A stretch of 64,000 nt of DNA from an uncultured Prevotella sp. (GTDB lineage: Bacteria; Bacteroidota; Bacteroidia; Bacteroidales; Bacteroidaceae): NCBI GenBank assembly GCA_937898715.1, contig CALEKA010000006.1, positions 1 to 64,000 on the forward strand, in the 5' to 3' direction. Below, in pieces: positions 59,001 through 64,000 of this stretch (position 1 is the stretch's first letter; every line of letters starts with the position of its first letter). The translations under genes were made by a program, and so were the position numbers. The notes under the pieces were generated by a model that saw nothing but the letters and a program-made list of their open reading frames with translations, ran no database searches and was not told the DNA's origin.

Positions 59001-59825
59001 AATACGGGCACCGACCGCGAACAGTGGATCACGTATCGCGACTACCAGGTGTACAAGATCTTCACACAAGGCTCGCCGCTCTGTCCCATCAACACGCTGA
59101 TGACTCACGGATTCATCCTCACCGACTTCGGCAAAGCTTACACACCGAGAAATCAGGAGTACGACGGAGTAGTGCGCGAACTGCGCTGCGCATTCGGCTG
59201 CGGTTCGGGCATGGTAGAGCTTTATGCCGACTACAAACTGATGGATGGCATCAAGGACGGTAGCGGAAAGGCTGGCATGCTCTGGAAGGAACTCTCCGAC
59301 TGCATGGATTGGCAGAACCGCAATGCCGACGTATTGCCCGACATCCACTGGGTAGGTGGCAATCCGTGGGACGGCAGCAAGGTGAACGTATACGGCTGGG
59401 CTGCATGGAACGGCAAGAAGACCACCCTCACACTGCGCAACCCCGACGTGAAAGAGCGCACCCTCGTCACCACACTGCGCAAGGTGTTCGACATACCAGA
59501 ATCATTCAAGACCACCATTACGCTGAGCAGTTCGTTTGCCGACCAGAAGATTGGCGTCGATGGTGGACTGAAGGGAGTAGACGTTGATACGCCTATCGAC
59601 ATCGACCAGGAAGTGACCTTCACACTGCCCGCCTCATCGGTATTCGTATTCGAAGGCGTAGACAATAGCGACTTCAACTTCGAAGCTGTGCCCACTGCCA
59701 TCGGTCAGGTGAAGAGCCCCTTCGTAGAGACCGACGCTACCATCTACGACCTCTCAGGACGCCGACTCTCTGCTCCGCAAAAGGGCAGCGTAAACATTAT
59801 CGGCGGTAAGAAGGTGGTAAAGTAA
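56046..59825 (+). CDS. Secreted clan-D-like glycoside hydrolase with duplicated beta modules and F5/8 type C domain
   Basis: This is a 1259-residue protein; Met1 or Met5 (56058) can start the signal peptide (ending about 26, IRA-Q). An N-terminal beta region leads to a module of about 120 residues that occurs twice (about 240-360 and 590-700). Its two copies share NRLNIVGVDL/HRLDIVGVDV, VIASDYH and NVYTL. Between them lies an F5/8 type C domain (about 408-550: AEAIIDGNTSTYWHSD). The barrel (from about 757) shows YNSWYEL, FVFDDGWDAYG, GIGAWLGPVGGYGG and FRFFKFDGIS with the KxD pattern near 911. It is homologous to the 46200 enzyme. The tail TIYDLSGRRLSAPQKGSVNI matches the other secreted proteins. 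Substrate unknown; an alpha-galactoside or alpha-GalNAc is a reasonable guess. Confidence 0.82.
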   Translation: MDRNMRRWLTASICCFIIGGGQGIRAQKVIFPQTQQASIAQLETDNTTEWTLKNALLTAQFAKVNGKLIFNGCEEMNLKPGTELFKVVLGDGTSFTSSDMDLVSVDTEDLTGDAKAVKGSDRFNGKAIKAVLKRDKLTVTWHAVLRDGSHYLRTTLEVTASDDQAMQSITPMIYNVDNEKAQTVPVVVGNTRGAVLASDKIFAGLETPMGVNSAQVANAGFDTFTPKGWNSSSFAWAPGDELPQSIREADLKVDNKSVSPDDVMGTRGYVSFRKAGSQTLTFQYTSGNHRLDIVGVDVVDGTGKVIASDYHSGYTGGQKSNNVYTLNIPEAGAYVLRYFVAGTKRSDFNSNGTITFSEKIGVPVVIYDLIEKKGEEQTASLHKVSKKAESETTGTGESTTATPTIYDRTGWTVSVDGWNSDNKTGQAEAIIDGNTSTYWHSDYTKTAQNMPHWFMVDMKKVQTVGSVGFVTRQAAVGVNGHIKEFEIWTGTDADNLTKQTEGTLTYSLSEVWVDLPQAVEAQYVKVVIKSAQNGQKFACCAEFRVASSNPNADVPLTTFDIDEQVTRNWTPASWTQVADTDIPWRVKEQDEAAPNIYAKEMNVKFDNDKGTLTTTLNYTSGSNRLNIVGVDLLDDAKSVIASDYHAGFTGSNKNANVYTLSVPKKGTYTLRMMVSKKTEELTSSGNIQMLYTVVDTLHMLAPTEVPMQGYWRRNTTLKKGNTWEVSSVVGLVAPGQQRRSFLAYSERERAVPWRAFTLYNSWYELNIDRNNAKGNQGVYDASDPDNKNGDYTGNMTSDQCTDVLQHWKDKFYDVYHKAPYSFVFDDGWDAYGTWTFNSNFPNGFTPQDNLAKQMGVGIGAWLGPVGGYGGSGTYRRKYWNGRGGMQLSNDAYYQYFVDCCKSMISKYDFRFFKFDGISAQGTAFGPDAGDTGIENAEGIISIERDVRKSRPDIFFNTTVGTWASPFWFHYSDAVWRQDADCSKIGNTGTDREQWITYRDYQVYKIFTQGSPLCPINTLMTHGFILTDFGKAYTPRNQEYDGVVRELRCAFGCGSGMVELYADYKLMDGIKDGSGKAGMLWKELSDCMDWQNRNADVLPDIHWVGGNPWDGSKVNVYGWAAWNGKKTTLTLRNPDVKERTLVTTLRKVFDIPESFKTTITLSSSFADQKIGVDGGLKGVDVDTPIDIDQEVTFTLPASSVFVFEGVDNSDFNFEAVPTAIGQVKSPFVETDATIYDLSGRRLSAPQKGSVNIIGGKKVVK

Positions 59826-59842
59826 GGCTTTCTGAAAATTTC

Positions 59843-59900
59843 AGAAGGATCTACCCCATATAAAAGGGTCTACCCCATACAAAAGGGTCTACCCCATATA
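59843..59900. repeat. GTCTACCCCATATAAAAGG tandem repeat
   Basis: Three 21-base copies lie directly after the hydrolase stop codon and before its terminator, so they are part of the transcript. Confidence 0.8.
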
Positions 59901-59903
59901 AAT

Positions 59904-59963
59904 AAGAGAACTCGCAACATTGCGAAGGGCACAATGCTCCCCGCAAGTTGCGAGTTCTCTTTC
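59904..59963 (+). terminator. Terminator of the 56046 hydrolase gene
   Basis: The 15-pair stem AAGAGAACTCGCAAC / GTTGCGAGTTCTCTT has an inner ATTG.../...CAAT hairpin and is followed by TTTCGTT. Confidence 0.85.
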
Positions 59964-60066
59964 GTTGTATATTGCTTAACTGAGCTTCTGATTAAGTATA
60001 AGCGAACTGAATCCTAAACATAAGATATAATCCTCCCGACACTGGCAGCCAAGTCATGCAAAAACA

Positions 60067-60178
60067 CCGACCACGTTGGCGTACACCGACCGTAGTACGC
60101 ACGTACACCGACCGATGCTCATGCGTACACCGACCGATGTTCGTGCGTACACCGGTCGGTGTACGCCAACGTGGTCGG
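60067..60178. repeat. 25-base perfect inverted repeat enclosing CGTACACCGACC repeats
   Basis: CCGACCACGTTGGCGTACAC plus CGACC at 60067-60091 is exactly inverted at 60154-60178. Inside are direct copies of CGTACACCGACCGATG at a 22-base period (60081, 60103, 60125). The repeats share the word CGTACACCGACC with both arms. No coding signs. The regularity suggests a protein-binding array or a recombination site. Confidence 0.85.
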
Positions 60179-60235
60179 CATTCTAAAAGGGCAGCGGCGG
60201 CCTTTCAGACTAACAACGACGTGCTTGCAGAATTT

Positions 60236-60768
60236 CTTCATTAATTCCAACTATGATCATCGTACAATGAATTTCATGATTAATTCATGGGGAATTCATG
60301 ATTAATTCATGGGAATTCATGACCAAAGCAAAACAGCAGGAAAGTATTAACGAAAGAATTAATGTCCAATTTACGAACATTAATGTTCATACCCACGCGA
60401 AGCGCAAATCACAAAACTTATGACCTGTCTTTTGATTCGTAATTGCCGCCGACGCGAGGACGCGTCGCCCACAGAACTGGATGGAATTTGCGGATGATGG
60501 AACATTAACCTCCATTAATTACCCATTAATCCTTCATTAATTCCAACGAGGATCATCGTGCAATGAAATTCATGGGGAATTCATGGGGAATTCATGGGAA
60601 TTCACGACCGAAGCAAAACAGCAGGAAAGCATTAACGAAATAATTAATGTCCAATTAACGAGCATTAATGTTCAAACCCGCGCGAAGCGCAAATCACAAA
60701 TCTTATGACCTGTCTTTTGATTCGTAGTTTCCGCCGACGCGAGGACGCGTCGCCCACGGAACTGGATG
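60236..60768. repeat. Diverged tandem duplication of about 296 bases, each copy ending in a palindrome arm
   Basis: 60236-60483 and 60532-60768 match along their length: CTTCATTAATTCCAAC, GGGGAATTCATG repeats, GCAAAACAGCAGGAAAG, then CGAAGCGCAAATCACAAA and the shared TTATGACCTGTCTTTTGATT. Both end with a single arm of the GCCGACGCGAGGACGCGTCG type. The copies differ by about one base in ten. The words ATTAAT and GAATTCATG are very dense. No gene is seen in 59964-60937. Confidence 0.85.
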
Positions 60769-60937
60769 AAGACAGGGTGAAGTTTAAAAACCTGCTCTTC
60801 CGTCTAATTTACGCGATTAATGTTGGCGGAGTGAAAATATTTTTACTCCTTTGCATTTAGCCCCCATTAATGAGATAAAAGCTAACGGGGCAAACAGATC
60901 TGCTTCCCCTTTATCCAACAAACAACATCTCTCCCCT

Positions 60938-62134
60938 ATGAATACGACAAAGGACCACAAAGCCACACAAGCCTGTCGCCCCACCCCACCCGACAATGCC
61001 TCAACGCAGAAGCCCGCCCGTCCTCGCTGGCGAAAGATTATGAAAATTGTGCTACTGGTGCTTGCGGCATTGCTCGTAGCGTTCGGACTATTCTTTGCCT
61101 ATGTATATCCGGGAGAGTACCACTCGTTTGAGGAACGTAAGGAGTTGTTTTGCGAAGTGTATCATGTAGATCAGAGTCAAGCAGTAGGAACTCCATGCCC
61201 TGTATGTAAGGGCAGAGGAAATCATCCTTACCATTTCTTTGGATTGATTAATGAAAAGTGTGCCTACTGCCATGGTGTGGGATGGGTCACACTCGAAATG
61301 GAAAAAGCCTATTACTCACGTCTTCTCCAGAAAACAATCGCTGAAAGGGAGAATGCGCAGGATACGAAAGAGGTAGCAGCAGAAGAAGAGCAAGTAGAAA
61401 CTCTGGGCGAGGGCGTATTCCCAAGCGGACACACTTATTACTACGTGAGCCAAAACGGACTCGCTGCCTCCGTGCGCTACTACATCGACAAACAAGATGA
61501 ACGCTGCTTCGAGCTTAGCGGGGTGGACAATGTGCAGTACAACGGAACGTACGTATACCATCGTTTCTACGAGGATATGAACAATTTCCGACCGTTCGCT
61601 GGCTATCAAAATAAGATAACGGGATATCATATGGTGAACGGACGATATGAGTTTGAACAACAGGAAGTAAAAGATTACTCCTCCTGGCGCAGTTCTATCT
61701 CGGTGAGCAACGATTATCGACGCATCGTGCTGACCAACGTGGTGAGCAATGTGAAATGCGTGCTGGAGATTGCATCGCAGAAGCGTTACGAAATAGTGCA
61801 ACGCGAATTTCAAGCAAGGCGCAAAAACGGCGAAGTGCCAGGCGATGGTGTAATCATAAGCGGATCGGCAGGCACTGCGCCAGGCGCTTCCTCCGAATCA
61901 GAGCGCAGCAGCACGGAGGATTCTCGATCGCATGGCAGGACGTGTCCCGACTGCGGTGGCAACGGCAGATGCCGAATGTGCAATGGCCGTGGATTCAAGA
62001 AAGTCTGGCCCCTCAACCGATGTAGACAATCCCAAGGAACTCTTCCAAGACTGCCAGTGGTGTGGCGGAAGCGGACAGTGCAAGACCTGCTATGGCAAGG
62101 GAAAAGTGTAGCCACTGCCTTCACGCCTCTCTGA
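60938..62134 (+). CDS. Single-span membrane protein with DnaJ-like zinc ribbons, 3' end frameshifted
   Basis: I start at the ATG at 60938, which follows a non-coding-looking leader. A Lys/Arg-rich cytosolic segment precedes one membrane helix (about 36-60). A CPVCKGRGN...CAYCHGVGW zinc-ribbon pair (about 88-115), a beta-rich domain (about 165-300) and a second ribbon CPDCGGNGRCRMCNGRGFKK (about 334-353) follow. After that the frame runs into unrelated sequence to 62134. In the +1 frame the expected partner appears: DVDNPKELFQDCQWCGGSGQ, CKTCYGKGKV, stop at 62109-62111. The shift lies near 61990-62015, at AAGAAAGTCTGG. I therefore see a real gene whose last 30-40 codons are out of frame, by mutation, error or recoding. 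Confidence 0.75.
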   Translation: MNTTKDHKATQACRPTPPDNASTQKPARPRWRKIMKIVLLVLAALLVAFGLFFAYVYPGEYHSFEERKELFCEVYHVDQSQAVGTPCPVCKGRGNHPYHFFGLINEKCAYCHGVGWVTLEMEKAYYSRLLQKTIAERENAQDTKEVAAEEEQVETLGEGVFPSGHTYYYVSQNGLAASVRYYIDKQDERCFELSGVDNVQYNGTYVYHRFYEDMNNFRPFAGYQNKITGYHMVNGRYEFEQQEVKDYSSWRSSISVSNDYRRIVLTNVVSNVKCVLEIASQKRYEIVQREFQARRKNGEVPGDGVIISGSAGTAPGASSESERSSTEDSRSHGRTCPDCGGNGRCRMCNGRGFKKVWPLNRCRQSQGTLPRLPVVWRKRTVQDLLWQGKSVATAFTPL

Positions 62135-62185
62135 CCATTTCTACAGCTATCACGGAGGATTCGGGGGGATACTATATATATAATT

Positions 62186-62265
62186 ACGCGTTGGCGGAAT
62201 TTATAAACGGGTTGACAAGTTAACAGGTGAACAGATAAGTTTGTCGAGTCCAATCGTTCTCGTTT
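62186..62265. repeat. GGCGGAATT repeat, copy D (left arm only)
   Basis: ACGCGTTGGCGGAATTTATA, AACGGGTTGACAAGTTAACA and GATAAGTTTGTCGAGTCCAA match the left arm of copy B (40881) closely. The right arm is missing. Confidence 0.8.
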
Positions 62266-62328
62266 TTAACGAAATTAAGATGTGAATGCCTTATCACATG
62301 CCTACGAGATAAAGAATACTTTCTTTAG

Positions 62329-62484
62329 AGAAAACAAGTCCACAGAGAAAATCCCGAATCAGAGGAGGACTTGTTGGAGCACCGAACTGATGGCACAGAT
62401 GCTTTTGATACGCTGTATATTGGGTGCGAAAAGTTCCCGCAGCATGACTTTTATGGAGGTGTGGGTGTGGGAGGAGTGAGATAG
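62329..62484 (+). other. Possible coding remnant ending before a terminator
   Basis: A 51-codon frame without a start codon encodes ESEEDLLEHRTDGTDAFDTL, then YIGCEKFPQHDFYGGVGVGG. The amino-acid content is protein-like and a strong terminator follows 12 bases later. It may be the 3' end of a broken gene. I do not recognise the family. Confidence 0.35.
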
Positions 62485-62495
62485 TTTTAATACAA

Positions 62496-62539
62496 ATTAC
62501 ACGCCCTTACATATACTTAGATATGCAAGGGCGTGTAAT
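62496..62539. terminator. Bidirectional terminator next to the Abi gene
   Basis: The stem ATTACACGCCCTTACATAT / ATATGCAAGGGCGTGTAAT (one mismatch) has a short loop and is AT-rich on both sides. It serves the minus-strand Abi gene and whatever transcript reads rightward. Confidence 0.8.
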
Positions 62540-62540
62540 A

Positions 62541-63434
62541 TTAATTCCATAAGGGTTCATCCTGAAAGTTACGAGGAAATCCCATGTGGTGCAGATTTAC
62601 ACTTGGATATTGAGCCAACAAATCACAGAATTGTTGCTTAAAATCATTATCACAATGAATGGCATCTTGCAAATAGGCAAGGCAGCATATAATAGCATAC
62701 AATTTGTTGGGACGGACATGAGCAGTGTTTATCCATTTTCCTCGCAAATTCACATTAAGTTGGGGTATCTGCGGAAAGCGCCTATTCCAAACACGTGCAT
62801 GGTGTGCAATACAATTTCGCAACACTACGAAGCATTTCACCCAACTCTCCAAACACAAATGCTGGGGCAAGTTCAACTCTCGAGCGATTTGCTTTTTAAC
62901 TTTATTGTCTGAAAGATTGCAGAACAATTTAGAAAGCAAGCCAAATGATGTTACTTCTAGCGTCTTCCAAACAGGAGGAACGTCAGGAGAATCATATTTT
63001 GCAAAATGTTCTTGTATAAACTCTTCTTTGGAACGTTTTACCTCTTTCTTTATTTGCGTTAGGTTGTCTTGGTACATTGCATGATTGGTGGCCAAACTAA
63101 TATCCGTAAACCAAAATGCGCCATGCTTCAAAGAGACCTTGTGTATTACTTTGGACCGCAAAGCCACTTCTATGCTTTGAATAGCTGAGAATAAGAGGTT
63201 GCGCAGTTTTTTATCAAAGTAGTACAATTCTAAAGCATCTTCAAAGTAACTATTGGGCAGAAATACATGATTAGACCCTACAACTTCAAAAGATTTCAAG
63301 TAGTTGGCTATACGGAAGTAACTAATAATCTGAAGTTGGATTATAGCAGCTTCTTCATTATGGAATAAAAGTCCTCGGCTTTTTAATTGAGCAATGATTT
63401 GAGGATAATCAAGAGGTTGCTTTGTATAATTCAT
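62541..63434 (-). CDS. Abi_2/AbiD-F family abortive-infection protein (HEPN-type)
   Basis: This 297-residue protein matches the Abi_2 plan: TKQPLDYPQIIAQLKSRGL at the N-terminus, YFRIANYLKSFE, LYYFDKKLRNLLFSAIQSIE near residue 70-90, and RNCIAHHARVWNRRF near 210. The last segment carries the R-N-x3-H motif of HEPN ribonucleases. The family is linked to phage defence by killing or arresting infected cells. It has its own consensus promoter and an imperfect hairpin (TTCCGCC/GGCGGAA) in the leader. It is lone, with no partner gene visible. Confidence 0.88.
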   Translation of the reverse strand: MNYTKQPLDYPQIIAQLKSRGLLFHNEEAAIIQLQIISYFRIANYLKSFEVVGSNHVFLPNSYFEDALELYYFDKKLRNLLFSAIQSIEVALRSKVIHKVSLKHGAFWFTDISLATNHAMYQDNLTQIKKEVKRSKEEFIQEHFAKYDSPDVPPVWKTLEVTSFGLLSKLFCNLSDNKVKKQIARELNLPQHLCLESWVKCFVVLRNCIAHHARVWNRRFPQIPQLNVNLRGKWINTAHVRPNKLYAIICCLAYLQDAIHCDNDFKQQFCDLLAQYPSVNLHHMGFPRNFQDEPLWN

Positions 63435-63505
63435 AAACGTATATAAAAACGAAGTTCCGCCCTGGTTCGCTGTTCAAATGGGAAGCGTGGCGGAATCTGT
63501 TACTG

Positions 63506-63537
63506 CAAAAGTACGATGTATTTTTGGAATAAGCAAA
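63506..63537 (-). promoter_or_regulatory. Promoter of the Abi gene
   Basis: The minus strand has TTTG (63534-63537), 20 bases, TACTTTTG (63506-63513). The start is near 63499, with a 65-base leader that includes the TTCCGCC / GGCGGAA hairpin (about 63455-63495). Confidence 0.8.
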
Positions 63538-64000
63538 TAATGAGCCATCTTTTTCAAGCCCATGTTCCACGCAGTTCATTCTTCAGCCCGGGGACAGCAA
63601 CGCCCCCATCTCCCTCACCATATCCGACAATCCCATCGTCTCCAAACAATTCGCCCTCAACTACGAAGATCTCAACGAAGATGACCTCCTTGCCCAGCTG
63701 CCCCAAGGCACCAAAGGCAAACTTCTCTCCGTCACCCTCCACCGAGGCGCCCGCACCTTCACCCTTTTCTTCACAGACAATCTCCCCACGCTTGCCCTCA
63801 CATTCCAAAACGAGTTCAACATCTCCGACACCCTCTATCTCAACGCCCAAACCAAGCGCAAACTTTCCTTCTTCCGCAGCACAGCCATTTGCTGTGGCGA
63901 GTCCTCTTCCTACGATGACAACACCGAAACAGAATACGAGTCCGAAACCTCCGCCCTCTCATACGCCCTTGCCAAGCACCTGACCACTGCCCTGCAATCT
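63533..64000 (+). CDS. Partial gene running off the window, 5' end uncertain
   Basis: The frame that includes SDNPIVSKQFALNYEDL, GTKGKLLSVTLHRGARTFTL and TKRKLSFFRSTAICCGESSS is open from 63533 to the last base and has the composition of a real protein. It contains no ATG. An ATG at 63540 lies one frame off; one extra T in the T5 tract at 63550-63554 would join it to this frame as MSHLFSSPCSTQFILQPGDS. Either the gene starts with a non-standard codon, carries a frameshift, or has lost its 5' end. The other plus frame (Pro/Ser-rich) looks like a shadow. Function not recognised. Confidence 0.5.

Noticed and set aside
46200..59825. Canonical polysaccharide utilisation locus
   Set aside because: There is no SusC/SusD pair, hybrid two-component system or ECF sigma/anti-sigma pair; housekeeping and toxin-antitoxin genes lie between the hydrolases.
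63554..63850. 98-codon minus-strand frame rich in Gly/Glu/Val
   Set aside because: It is the shadow of the plus-strand frame that runs off the window; composition is repetitive and no promoter is seen.

Overview
The window looks like a chromosomal segment of a member of the Bacteroidales, most likely Prevotellaceae or a close relative. The reasons are the promoters (-33 TTTG, about 20 bases, -7 TAnnTTTG, found upstream of many genes), the Bacteroidetes-type bifunctional fucokinase/GDP-fucose pyrophosphorylase, a serine-type sulfatase, DUF6057 and DUF6175 type proteins, and a C-terminal tail of the form YDLSGR...KG.xIxNGKK on three secreted proteins. The genus cannot be fixed from the sequence alone. 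Most of the window is moderately GC-rich; one block (about 26.2-31.9 kb) is visibly AT-rich.

Layout. From 0.4 to 18.3 kb all genes are on the minus strand: a FlaA1/CapD-type nucleotide-sugar dehydratase, a sulfatase, a phosphohexomutase (GlmM-like), the two agmatine-to-putrescine enzymes (N-carbamoylputrescine amidase and agmatine deiminase), a 5'-nucleotidase, Fkp, FolD and Ffh. From 18.5 to 26.0 kb the plus strand carries a DUF6057-type membrane protein, a beta-propeller lipoprotein with a CxxCH haem motif, an MscS-type channel and a membrane-anchored AraC regulator. A tRNA-Thr follows on the minus strand, then an AT-rich run of five exported proteins (26.6-31.8 kb). From 32.0 to 42.0 kb the minus strand holds topoisomerase III, an orphan iron/haem-type ABC ATPase, a glycosyltransferase, a LicD protein, a MATE exporter, two lipoproteins and RsmI. 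From 42.3 to 59.8 kb the plus strand carries a large secreted protein with a 60-residue companion, an AI-2E family permease, three large secreted glycoside hydrolases (one clear GH27, two related clan-D-like enzymes with F5/8-type C modules), a HigBA toxin-antitoxin pair and an M18 aminopeptidase. The right end has a frameshifted zinc-ribbon membrane protein, an Abi_2/HEPN abortive-infection protein and a gene cut by the window edge.

How the genes fit together. Sulfatase, alpha-galactosidases, CBM-like modules, fucose activation, phosphohexomutase, capsule-type dehydratase, LicD and the glycosyltransferase describe a cell that breaks down host or plant glycans and decorates its own surface. 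The three secreted proteins with YDLSGR tails have a G or C homopolymer of 7-8 bases inside or beside their promoter, so their expression may be phase-variable. AguA and AguB form the second half of arginine-to-putrescine conversion.

The intergenic DNA is unusual. Nearly every gap is filled with repeats: (1) REP/BIME-like paired palindromes with the core CGACGCG-TCC-CGCGTCG and a sister form CGAAGCG-TCT-CGCTTCG that keeps the stem through a compensated base-pair change; (2) tandem AAGTATTA / AATGTATTACTTATTACTTG words touching start and stop codons; (3) an inverted repeat built on GTTGGCGGAATT; and (4) word-repeats private to single gaps. The best candidate for an undescribed functional system is the five-gene exported-protein cassette at 26.6-31.8 kb; the best candidate for undescribed DNA elements is the paired-palindrome family.
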